Source of the DNA: Blasia pusilla
Lineage: Eukaryota; Marchantiophyta; Marchantiopsida; Blasiales
Reading direction: 5' to 3'
Length of the DNA stretch: 64,000 nucleotides
NCBI GenBank assembly: GCA_050084515.1
Contig: CM114273.1
Coordinates: 17,918,001-17,982,000 of the forward strand
Shown: piece after piece, positions 1 through 11,014 of the stretch
How the letters are laid out: each line of letters begins with the position of its first letter
Position numbering within the stretch: position 1 is the first letter of the stretch
The notes under the pieces: model-generated
What the model saw: only the letters and a program-made list of their open reading frames with translations
What the model was told of the DNA's origin: nothing
Databases searched by the model: none
Program-made: the position numbers and the translations under genes

Positions 1-75
1 CTTGAGTTTTCCCAAGCGTCCGGTTGATTCTACGACCCCAACTTCTCGCTCACCAAGGATTAGCTCTGATACCAC
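1..75 (-). mobile_element. LTR retrotransposon internal edge with primer-binding site
   Basis: Positions 63-74 read GCTCTGATACCA, so the minus strand reads TGGTATCAGAGC. This is the standard plant primer-binding site complementary to the 3' end of initiator tRNA-Met. It sits directly beside the LTR that starts at about 76, so positions 1-62 are the start of the internal region of a minus-oriented element whose body lies left of the window. The PBS match is seen directly; its meaning is established knowledge. Confidence 0.7.
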
Positions 76-1076
76 TTTTCACGCCCCTACTCTCCTTGAA
101 CGTCAATCTTTATTGTTGCGGAAACGTACGTTCAGTAGGACACGATGTCATCGCCGATCTGCACCTAAACACGCACTCTCGTTAGTCGGGTCTGGGCCAA
201 CCAGCGTTCCAACCCACCGAGTTCTCAACTCGGCGTCTCATCAAGCTCAACCTTCCTTACTTCCTAGTTTCCAAAACATGGCTAGTCCTTCAAGACTTGG
301 AACAGACTTCTTGATTAGTCCAAGAACCTAAAACGGCACTTGCGTGCCTAGCGATCCCAATTGTTCAACGGACCTCGTGTGAGTTCCAAATCAAGACCCA
401 AGTAATTGAGTCGCGAGGTGAAATTCAAGAGGGATGTCTAAAATTACCTCCATAGACTTGGTTCAGGTTTTCCAACCCAACCCCAAACTCTCGATCTGTT
501 CCATGCCCTTGAGCCGCCCCGTGGCGCCCAAAGTAGGGTTCGAGTTCCAAGCACTCTTGGAGACCTTCCCCCTTACTAGTACTTATGGGGTTCTCCAATA
601 ACCCCCCTTTGGAAAAAGAGGGTCGAGCCCTTCATCGTGGCCCTCAACCCGACTCTACTTACAGTCGTTTCCGGGTTGTTTCTCAACCACTGCTTATGCG
701 TTTGCAGAGATCTTTAGTGCGTTTGAACCGTCTTTCCATAAGTCTTCCAACACACCCTTATTCAATCCAAACACATCTTGGCGCCAAAAGTTATGGCCAT
801 AAATACATTCAGAAACTCTCAAACGCTAGTGGCGTCCCAAATCCGGATTCTTCCTTTGGCAACCCACTTTCTAGACTCAACTCCTTTCAAGTCTTGTTCC
901 GCGTTTGGTCCAGGTTTCTCAATCGCGACCACAATATCTGAAACGCGAAGCCTCGCTTGCGTCCCGTCTCTCGTCTCTTCTTCGAGACCACTCCAACGCG
1001 CAAACCATCTTAGCATGAGCCCGCTAATGTTCCGATGTTCCGCTTCGGCACTCGTTTGGTCATGAGGGTCACGACA
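76..1076 (-). repeat. Long terminal repeat, copy A (5' LTR of a minus-oriented element)
   Basis: This roughly 1-kb sequence is alignable along its length with 27949-28978 (same orientation) and with 18951-19931 (opposite orientation). Read on the minus strand it starts TGTCGTGACCCTCAT at 1076 and ends next to the tRNA-iMet primer-binding site at 63-74. That makes it the 5' LTR of an element lying leftward. The short ORFs inside are not shared between copies and are not credible genes. The left border is fixed only to within about 5 bp because copies A and B diverge there. Ty3/Gypsy is likely from the TGTCGYGACC start, but no coding region is visible to confirm it. Confidence 0.7.
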
Positions 1077-1201
1077 CGAAGCATCCCAAATTGCAGCCGT
1101 TAGCACAAATTAGTAGCGTGCTAAAAAAATAGTCCAGATGAAGAAATATAAAAAACCCGCAGGCCAAAACCAGCACCAAAGAGACAAAAGGGGGCCTCCC
1201 C

Positions 1202-3698
1202 CTAACGACCAAAATCACCAAGAGCACAGACAATATCAGCAATACCTAGAGAACTATGATAACTACTAAGTGGGCCTCTAGCATTGGTGTCTCCAACTGC
1301 CTGAGCCCGCCGCCAAAGCCCATTTGCTTGGGCACGCTGCAAAGCTATGGAGACCCGTTGCCTACAGTAAAGTATCGTAATGGCTAAGGACAACCCATTT
1401 CTCAACTGGAGATGATGGGCGCAATCCGTAAGGAACGAGTCAAACTTCTCCCCCATAGCCCCGTATATCTCAATGGCTAGGGGGATAAATCGATGGTCGT
1501 CTTGAAGTCGACTATAAATGTGTGTCTTCTTGACCGCCGCTGCCGCCGCTCCTTGTAGCAATCTCCCTTATACCACCACTTGGGTTCGCACCGCCTCCCA
1601 CGTAGGATCTATCACTACAACATCCGCTACCACCACCTCAGACTCCCGCATCATGTAGAGATCAGCACGTATAAGGGAATCCCACATGGGGTAGTGCCTC
1701 TCTCTTTGTACATGGAAGCCACTCTCCCGAGCAATAGAGAACATAATATCCCGCACTGCATCGTGAGTGGTTATCCTCTCACCCCCAACTGGACACTGTG
1801 CCAAATGCACACCAAGTGGATCCAGACTCCGGCAACACTCGCAATGTGTCAAACCAACCACCGATGGTTGGGGCAAGCCCAGTCATAATCGCATCGCTGT
1901 AGTGTAGGTAAGTGGTGCAATGCAGAAAACCAAGATGAGGGGACAAGCCTCCACCCATGAGCATGCCCCCTTTCCGGAGCAAGACCGAATACGGGCCCGA
2001 ACCTCCATAGGGATATTCCCATCCGACATAGTAGCTCTGAACAATGCATCAAAGTGGGCTTCCATCAAAGAAGATTGGAGCCTAAAGTGTCCGGAGGTAA
2101 CTAGGGAAGAGAAAGTGGGAAGAACTGCTCTAGCCTCAACAAGAAGGGAGTCTCTACAAGTTGTGAGTGAAGACTGAAGTGGGAAAAGACCATCCTCAAT
2201 CTGGGAAACGTACCGTAAAAGTAGCGGTCTATCCCTAACCAAAAATCAGGAGCAAAGGAGGGGTCCTACAGTGGCCCAACTCCCTAAAAAAGCTAACTAC
2301 CCCGTGGGGAAGTCTAAGGAACCGGGTCCTAGAAGATCCCCAAACACCTGGATGATCTTTCTATCAAAGGATCTATACAAGGAAGAAATATGGCTAGACA
2401 CCCACACGATTCTACACAAATAACCAGGTCTACGAGCAAAACATAACAAGAGGATGCCATAAGCTACTTGAGGGTCACCAATCCTCGTGAGATTTTCAAC
2501 GTGGAGAAGATCCTCGATAAGAGCCGCCGCCACAAAACTCGATACAAAGTCTTGGCTCCCAAGTGGGACTCCCAAGACGCAAAGCCCTCCAACAGGTGTC
2601 AAGAATCCCTCGGGTAAATGAATATCAGCCGGCATGCCTAATGGAGACCAAGCCTTTTCCCACCTTCACCGCGAGGCAAGAGCACCTCACCTATGGCGAT
2701 CGGACGGATCCCTCCTTCGAGAGCGCCAAAAGTCGCCCCGCCCCCAATACCTAGGCCACTGCTGTTGGCACTCTCCTTGAGCTAGGTGAGAGGCAACCCG
2801 AAGCAACTCAAAAAATCCGCTAGCAGAGTCCTCGCGGGGAAAGCAATCACTAAGGTGTTCGTACATCATACCGAATAACCCTCCCGCTGCTATCCTAAGG
2901 GAACGCCCAACTGCCCGTGCAAAGAGGGGCAGGTCTAGGCATAAATCCGTGTCAGGATGGAAGTCATGTACAAAAGCTAGAATGTCAACCGCTAGACAAG
3001 GATGTAGCCTCTGGAAGGCATCAATGGTAACAGCGGAAGGAGGAGCCATGTCCATAGGGCGGAGCGCATGAGCCGCTCGCAAGTACTCCCCCACTCATCC
3101 AAGTGTCCAACATTGTCGCAACCAAGCTACTACAAGATCATCCATCAGGAAACCAAGTGAAGTGCTACATCTAGCATAATCCAGAAGCTTGCTCTACAGA
3201 GACTCCCAATCGCCTCCTCGAAATCGCCGCAATCGGGCCACAACCTCTCTATGGCCAGCCTCCCTCACCCCGCCCCCTCCCCTGGGTATAACGAAGACAC
3301 CATCATGGAAGAAGAAGTAGTAGATACCAAGAGAGCTCATCCATAGGATCAAGTGCAATCCTAGATAGAGAAAGGAGGAAAGCCTGGCGGAGCTCGTCCC
3401 GAATGGCATGGGGATATCCTATGAAACAACCTCGGGCAGGGTAAACGGGTCTCAAAGAGGCTTATGATGCTGCCAAGGTGGGACCTCAACCACTCCCATG
3501 AAGCACCAGTGAGCATCCATGGTCAACTAGAGGAACCACCCATCCAACTCTATCAAAATTAGGATGTTTAGCCGCTAAGTGGTTCCGAATTCCTGAATGG
3601 TTGAAGAATTCGGGACAACAAGGGCATTTTATATCCCAACTAAACGACCCACGGGCCCCTACACGAGAGGCCGATGCAGATCGGGAATCTAAAAACAA
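1202..3698 (-). pseudogene. Broken RLE-type (R2-like) non-LTR retrotransposon ORF
   Basis: Collinear minus-strand fragments in shifting frames form one decayed polyprotein. In order they are: a C2H2 finger (3698-3486, C-x2-C then H-x4-H); a reverse-transcriptase N-terminal region with GGLFGMMYEHLSD (3094-2687); a GALEGGIRPIAIGEV motif (about 2735-2690); a later RT segment CVLGVPLGSQDF (2635-2297); a thumb-like segment (2242-1883); and a CCHC knuckle (C-x2-C-x8-H-x4-C, about 1840) followed by RADLYM and VVADVVVIDP (1876-1568). The last part resembles a restriction-like endonuclease. A tail with FIPLAIEIYGAMG follows (1561-1202). Only about 50 bp separate the RPIAIGE motif from the LGVPLGS segment, so the palm with the catalytic aspartates is missing. 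Stops and frameshifts are present throughout. The domain order follows RLE non-LTR elements (R2/Dualen/Utopia type); the exact clade is undetermined. Confidence 0.65.
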
Positions 3699-6539
3699 TA
3701 TAAAACAAAAAGTAATTCACTATGAGACTCATGTTGCGGATCAAAACGTAGAGGAGACCGAGATCTCCGTTTCAGTTTATCACACGACCCCGTCCCTCCT
3801 CCTTCCCTCTGTGGCATCCTCCTCCACTATCCCCATCCACTTCCATCAGGCGCAGGTCACATTGCAGGTCCGCGCAAAAAATGGGCAGCAAAACGGCGGC
3901 CCCCGTTGTGCGAAGTCAAGAAGACAACTTCAGACCTACGTCCCCCATTATTTGACGCCCTAGTATTGAGACATTAGCTTGGTGCTCGTGATAGGCATGG
4001 ATATATAGTTTTGAAGTACCCCCCATCTTAAATGTACAATCGAATTGGAGTGAACCAATAGAACCTATTGGTTTAGATACTAGTCATATATTTTTAACCA
4101 ATAGATCCTAAAAAAGACGTCAAAATGAAAAGACACTCTCCAATAATAATATTGACTAGTTAGGATTCATGAGGGATCGTAATCGTAAACGCATGTTTTA
4201 ATTTATTAAACCTATTTCACATGATAGACATAGATGAACCCACGTCATAAATTTTTTAGTTCAAAAAGACACGTTGTGAATACTCAAAATGTCGCCATTT
4301 GAGAAATACTCCTCACATAATAGTATAGATGATTAGTAGATACTAGTTTCATGCATTTCTTAGTTCCATTCTTGGTAAAATTTCCTCTCATCCCATAATA
4401 AACATCACAGTTCTCAAAGTTTTACGAGTAGGAAATAACTATTTGGAACCATTTCCCACCTCTTCTCAAATTCAACATCCACCTTATAGTATAAGGAGCA
4501 TTCCATAAAAAATTATAAAATTGTTTGCCTCACGATTTGTCCTATTGTGCATATTGATGTTGAAAATAACAATATACAAGATTAGTTGTTGAATTAATTT
4601 CGTACTCACAACCAATCTTTTGTAATGGAAATCCTCAAGACCTTATGGTTGCTAGGAGACAACATTCTCGAAATGCTCATGGGAGGTGGTCCTTAGGACC
4701 CTTAGCCCTCTATTGTGCATTTTGGAATGTAATTTCAGATTGTGTAATCTCTGAGGCTCATGGTGTAAGAAGATGCTTATCATTTAGGTCATAAAGTTTA
4801 TCCATTGTTCTAGTCTCTTAGTTTTATTACTTACTAGTGCGTAGTCCGTGCCATGGTGTTTCTAGTGCTTTGATCGAGGTGCCTTTCGACCTTTCACCAC
4901 CGTTCTTGGAGCTTGATGACATCTTCCTACATGATGCTATTCACTGATTTATGTCTTTCTATGGGTTGAAATGGGCCTTCTGCCTTGAACTGTTCTTTTC
5001 GACAATGTTTCCAAAGGGTACCAAGACGCCCAAGCATAAAAAAATATGTTTTACCCCCTATGCATCCCCTCCCTCGGGCCTTCGCACTATGTGCCTCTTC
5101 AAAGAAATTCAAAACAAATTGTCCTTGTTATTAACATTTTTTTCCCACTCTCATATGTCAATTTGATAGGTTATTCTTACTTTTAATCTAAATTTATTTT
5201 TTGTCTCAAAATTTTCCCAATCTCCTTTTCATTCATTTTTTCCCCAATATTCTAAACATATTTCTTTATTAAAAGGGAATTTTTTCCAAAAATTAATCGG
5301 TCAAAAGAATTAATGTAGAACCAATGAGAGATACAAGGTTTTCTTTTTCTAGATAAAGAAGTCCCATGGTAGATTTTCCATCATCTTAATATTAAACCAA
5401 AACTGAAGTATTACTTATGTCAACTTCTTGTATGTTAAAGTTGAAAATTGCTACTTTTTTTCCAAAGCTTTAAGATGGTGATTCTCCATTTGCAATTTTC
5501 TCCAACAATAGAAATTTAAATGGAAATTTTTTCATTAGAAAGTCGTGTTGGATCATCATACTTCCTTTGATCTAAATATCTTATAAAATTTAATATTTCT
5601 CATTTTTGGAACTTCATCCGTATTCATCCAAATATACGCTTCAAATTCCATATGGATGGAAACTCCAAACCAAACAGCAGATGCGAAGTTCCCTACTTCT
5701 AAATTGAAATGCCCTATATTATAGAACTAGTCTACATTGCATCCATGTGTTGAAGAATTTGAAAATACCTCATAAGAAGGCTTCAATTTTTTTAGTAAAT
5801 TTATACTATATTACAAAGAGAGAGGGGTTGCATTTTAGGGTATTTCTATTCCCAAAGAAATGAAACCCTTTCTTGAAAAGGAAGATCCTCTCAAAAACAA
5901 GAAATCTAAATTTATGAAGATTAGAGCCGATTATATGGGCACAGACATTTGTTTCTACAAAATTAGACCTCCTCAAATATCCATATATACAAAATTTGTT
6001 AAACATTATTGTTTACATACATAGAAATACACAAAGGTTATTAATTGAGCTATGTAAAAATATTTCCATGAACTTAATATGTTATTTAATAATATTATAA
6101 AAATCATCAAAGAATATGCTCATACGAGTGGGAATTCCTCGAATGAGTTGTGCTACAATCTATGTTATTATGGGAGTGTGTCCACCTTACATCTGTCCTT
6201 CTCAACCTATAGTTAATTGACGTTGTCGCTAGCCGAAGTATGTAAGCTCTTTTCACTGGCTGAAAAAGTGGATGGATTTAACGAGTTGGAATACCGATTG
6301 TGCACCGCCCTAAGCGCACCAGCTAGGACGTTTCACCAACTAGTATCCTAATATCCTAATCTATACAATAATTGGCGACCACATATGCATAATACGACAA
6401 GATAGCAGGGCAATGAGACAAAATAGGCAACATCTTAGAATTTTGTTGCTTTAGCCCTATTAGATGGGTAGAAATAGAACAAAACAAACGAATTGGGATT
6501 TGAGTGGAATAGATATTAATCAATTAATAATTAATTGAA
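3699..6539. other. Intergenic, AT-rich, no supported gene
   Basis: Only short ORFs occur, none with a recognisable domain. The one structured item is the AGACACTCTCCAATAATAAT stretch near 4131, which recurs elsewhere in the window. Positions 4900-5160 can be translated on both strands for 60-70 codons but show no family features. Confidence 0.5.
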
Positions 6540-7135
6540 TATTATAATAGGTGATTATAAATATTAATAAAATATAATAAATATGATAAACAACCAAAAT
6601 TTTATAATTTTTACCTCAATTTATGTTTGATGGAAAAAGGAAAGAAAAATTTGATGGAGGAGTAGATTTTGTTTAAATTTTATGGAAAAAATAAAATTAC
6701 TTAGTGTATTGGGATATCACTTAAATTTGAATGGAGGATTGTAATTACTAAGAACAGTGAAATGCTATTATTCTTCTAAGATTTTAGAAAATAGAAATCA
6801 TATTTAAAATTTGAAATAAATAACATGATCATTTTTTTAAATAATCATATTAATTCACATGTTATATTTTGGGAAAGGAAAGCAAATTTGAATGGAAAAA
6901 GAAAATGATTTTGTTAATTAAAATTAGCCAAAATTTTGGTAAGTGAATATTATTTTGGTGGGAAGAGTGGAAGGGGAAGAATAGTTATTGTTTGAGTTTT
7001 GACGAAAGAGTGAAATTATTTAGGAGAGATAGGTGTTATTTAAGGGTTGAATTTTCTTACTCTTTTAAGATTTAAAAAGTGAAAATTATACATAAAATTT
7101 AAAAATAATTTTAAAAAACTAGTATCTACATTTGT
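6540..7135. repeat. A-rich dispersed repeat, copy 1
   Basis: This very A/T-rich block shares a run of collinear segments with 23420-23870 in the same orientation. Examples are GGGATATCA followed by TTTAAATTT, TTAATTCACATGT, and TTGAATGGAAAAAGAAAATGA followed by TTTGTTAATTAAAATTA. Divergence is moderate and includes small indels. No coding capacity or terminal repeats are visible, so the element class is unknown. It ends roughly 120 bp upstream of the GC-rich leader of the flippase-subunit gene. Confidence 0.55.
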
Positions 7136-7255
7136 TTTCAAAGACATAATTTTTTATAAAAAAATATTTAAATTACATACAACATCATTAATTCATTCAC
7201 TGACCTAATATTAAAATGCTTTTTATTTTTCACTAGTTACCACATAAGGCTCACC

Positions 7256-7857
7256 TCAACTAACCCTGGTTTGAAAGCGTGATTCTCTTTCAGCACGTAG
7301 TAGGCAAACGGGTGATAGGCGCTCGCCAAGGAAGCTTCGAGTTCCGCGGTCTTCGGCTAAGTCGGCTTCCGAGGCCTTGTGCGGATATTGCTTGCGGTCT
7401 GGTCTTCGTCCGCGTGCGACGGAAAACCTCGCAGCCCACAGCGCAGCGAGGACGAGGAAGGTCACTTCGTCGACATAGGGACTCCGATCGATCCTTGGAG
7501 CGCCCGAGTGCTGGAATCGACGGACTTGCATTTCGGTTCTGGCGCAGCGCTCCGCAGGCAAGCAGTCAGGGTGGCTTACAGATTGTCGAGGGCAGCTTGC
7601 AGCTATCGCCACGATTAGTAGGTGGATAGGAGAGGTGTTTGGACGGGGGGAGGGCGTGAGCTTGACGGGGTGGAAGGATAGTAGGCGAGCGGTTTGCTGA
7701 TCGGAGATTAGGGAGGGTTTCTCGCTTCATGCGAATTGCGATATACAGGAGATTAGGGGTTGGGGCGTCGGGAGGATTGAGTGGATTGAAGATTACCTAG
7801 GGCTGGTCGAGGAAGGGGAGCGGCGACAGGAGCGGAAACGAATCGTGGTGTGGAGAC
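7256..7857 (+). promoter_or_regulatory. GC-rich promoter/5' leader region of the ALIS gene
   Basis: Base composition switches sharply from AT-rich (before about 7250) to GC- and CpG-rich up to the start codon at 7858. That is what one expects of a plant core promoter plus 5' UTR. ORFs on both strands here overlap each other and match nothing recognisable. No transcription start or TATA box can be placed with confidence. Confidence 0.4.
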
Positions 7858-10800
7858 ATGAGCGCCAATGGGCCTAGTACGTCGGATGGCGGGGGTCCCG
7901 GATCTTCGGCTGCAAAGAAAGAATCGAAAAAGCCAAAGTGTATGCTGTCGTTTCATTTCTGTTTCGTGATTGATGAATGTAGGGCCGGATGCAGTTATGG
8001 ATGCCTGGCCTTAGTTTCTCGGATCATGTATAAACGCGAACTGGTGAGTGTCTAAGTTAGGTCGGAAGGGGTATGGTGGTCCTTTGTCCACGAAATGTAT
8101 GTATCCCGAACCTGATTTGACCCTCACCTTCTCGACTGTCGTTGAAACTTTGTCTCGTGAAGGTCATAATGTTGGGCATCCTCTTTGACTCGTTAGCGAC
8201 CATGTAGACGCAATGGGTAGTGGTAATTCGTTCTCGGTGACGTGCTCTCGATGAATTTACGATCTGAATTTGTTTTAGTAATTGCGCTAAATTGCGTTTC
8301 TCCAGCAGTTATGCCAGTCGATATGGCTGTTCAGTTATTCCTCGCAAGTTATCCTGGTCATTCTTCCCCGTTGAAGCCCTCCAAAAAAATATGTCAACCC
8401 ACGTGCCTGGTGTTTGATTTAAAGATCGGGATGTGGTTGTGCATTGTCGCTCGTGTTTTACAGACTCAAAGTTCACTCAACAGGAGCTCCCCGCTTGCAA
8501 GCCTCTCCTGACTCCGGGATGGGTAAGCCATTCGGACGTCCTCGTTCATTACCTCTGCGCCTCTGGCCAAACATGTGGAGATGTGGTATTAGCGAGTCGG
8601 TGGAGATAAGTTCAGTTTTCTTTTTCTTGATGACATTTAGTGGCGTATTTCGAACTTCAGATGTATCTCTTCATCCAGAACATTTATAGGTTTCTCACCT
8701 CTCAAGGAGTCTTTATAACAAAATTTCAAAATCCTAGGAAATCGTGAATCCCACGTCTCAAATGTCTTCATGTGTGTTTTCTGGAGGTGCATAGTGGCCA
8801 TTATTTCTAAATTTACTTCGTATGTTTGTACACACTTTCTGATTACAGGTGATTACGACATTCATGGTGGTCGGTGTAATATTTATTCCTATTGGTGCAG
8901 TGACTCTTCTGGCCTCCAATGGTGTAAGTGCCACCACGTTTATACTTAACTAGCTAGAGATCTTCTTGCAGTTAGTATTGTACTGACATCAAGGACAAAC
9001 ATGGCTAGGATGCACAATATTGGAGATGTTTTAAGATCTGTGTTTAAAGTCAGATTCTTCTATCTCTTGGACTACTGCAGGTGGTGGAAATTGTACATGA
9101 CTATGAAAATCAGTGTCTTCCCAATCTAACATCGAGAGAGGCAAAAGTGAGTCATATTCAGGATCCAAAGAGTTCCAAAGCATGCCAGGCGACATTAACA
9201 GTAAGCTTCGAACATTCCAAGGATTATGCATTGTGTTGAAAATGGTACATCCATCATGTATGGTCTCCAGTCGAATTGAAAATAATGTACATGTTTGTCA
9301 TATGCAGGTTCCTGATAAGATGAAGGCTCCAGTCTACATTTATTACCAGCTTGATAATTTCTATCAAAATCATCGCAGGTTCTTCGCATCTCTCTCTTCC
9401 ACAAGCAGCAAGGACTGAGTACATGGCTAGATGCTTCAAGCACTGAAAAAGAATTTAGTAGGTTTTAGATGTAGTACTTCAAGTGTGGAATGGAAGCATT
9501 GTTTGTAGACGTGTTTTGGAGCAATTTTTCGTTGCGGGAACATATCAAGTGCTTCTAGTCACTTTCTGAGTATCAAGGGGTTGTATTGAAGGCTACATTT
9601 GAACCACTCCTCTGATTCCTTCTCTACTGCATCCGGCTATTAGTCATCCAATTTGTGCCTGTTGCAGGTCTGTAGGGGTTGATTTTGAAGTCGCCATAGT
9701 CATGTCCATCTGATGCAGCACCTTTGAAAGGTCCAGAGATTCGTTAGGACGCTGGCTCATTGGAAGCTTGGTTGTGCAGATATGTGAAGAGCCGAAATGA
9801 CAAGCAGCTTCGTGGAGATTCTTCTGCCGCAAATGAGACTGATGGTTGTAAGCCTGAAGCAACTTTAGGTGGACAACCAATTGTTCCCTGTGGGCTTATT
9901 GCATGGAGCCTTTTCAATGATACATATAACTTTTCACTGGATGGATCTCGCTTGCCTGTGAAGAGGACAGGAATTTCCTGGAAAAGTGACCGGAATGAAA
10001 AGTTTGGTAATATTCTGCCCTCAAATTTTCCAAACAACCTGGATCCAGTTGCGAATGGTTCCTTGATTGGAGGTGCCAAACTCAATACATCTCAACCAGT
10101 GAGTACCTGTATCTTGTCACAAATCTGAGGAGTTTAATGGGAAGATCCTTTGATTTCAACAGCATTACTTTATTAGGCTGTCATGCATGATTATAATGGG
10201 GATAGCATGAGGTTTGTGATGATGGAAGTTGTTACTAGTACATCCGTGTGCGTTTCCAACAGCAAACCTGAAGCTTTATTGAACTTATCATAAAGAGCTA
10301 TGCCTCTTGATGTGAAATGGATAGCATAATTATTAGTCGAATTTACTTGTACTAGTAATTGGTTGAACAGACTGAAATTTTGGCAGTGGAGTAACCCTTC
10401 ATCTGGAATTATTTGTCCTAATTTGAGTACTTCCTAACTAAGTTATTGGCCCTGAATCATTTGGCAGCTCAATCAAAATGAAGATCTTATTGTGTGGATG
10501 CGCACAGCTGCCTTGCCTACCTTCAGAAAGCTGTGGGGAAAAATTGAGATTGATCTCCGAGCGAACCAAACCATCACAGTACAAATTGCCAACAATTATA
10601 ACACTTACACCTTTGGTGGCGGTAAAAAGTTGGTGCTATCCACAACCAGCTGGCTTGGTGGGAAAAACAATTTCCTGGGTATCGCCTACCTTACAGTGGG
10701 GATTCTTTGTATGTTCTTGGCATTGGTATTTTTCCTGGTCCACTTCAAGAACCCCAGGTAAGATATTTACTCAATTGGCTGACCTGTCAACTAATTAGGA

Positions 10801-11014
10801 TCACATGTGAGGAAGGATTTGAGGTCGCCATCTGTGTATGCATTTCTGCACTGGAGTATGAAGCGGTAAGATATCTGTGGCTTGAACTTGTTTCAGCTGC
10901 TATAACTAAGCTTGATCAAATTTTGTGTTTTGGATATGTAGGCCCCTTGGAGATCCGTCTTATCTATCTTGGAACAGGAAGACGGCATCAGCAGCAGGAA
11001 ATTCAGTACACTAG
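7858..11014 (+). CDS. ALIS: ALA-interacting subunit (CDC50/LEM3 family), 8 exons, 362 aa
   Basis: This encodes the beta subunit of P4-type ATPases (phospholipid flippases), needed for their ER exit and activity in secretory membranes. Exons are 7858-7939, 8464-8522, 8849-8923, 9081-9200, 9308-9378, 9780-10098, 10468-10757 and 10942-11014. Every intron is GT-AG, and the phases join into one 1,089-nt frame. Family signatures run in order: KFTQQELPACKPLLTPGW (about 30-47), TM1 (48-70), YIYYQLDNFYQNHRR (about 122-136), GGQPIVPCGLIAWSLFNDTY, DLIVWMRTAALPTFRKLWGKI (about 248-268), STTSWLGGKNNFLGIAYL, TM2 (311-335) and LGDPSYLSW near the C-terminus. The large loop between the TMs has several N-glycosylation sequons, the first being NLT at 87, as in other CDC50 ectodomains. 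Length matches plant ALIS proteins (about 340-360 aa). The start is the first ATG, giving a serine/glycine-rich cytosolic N-terminus. Nothing appears broken. Confidence 0.96.
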
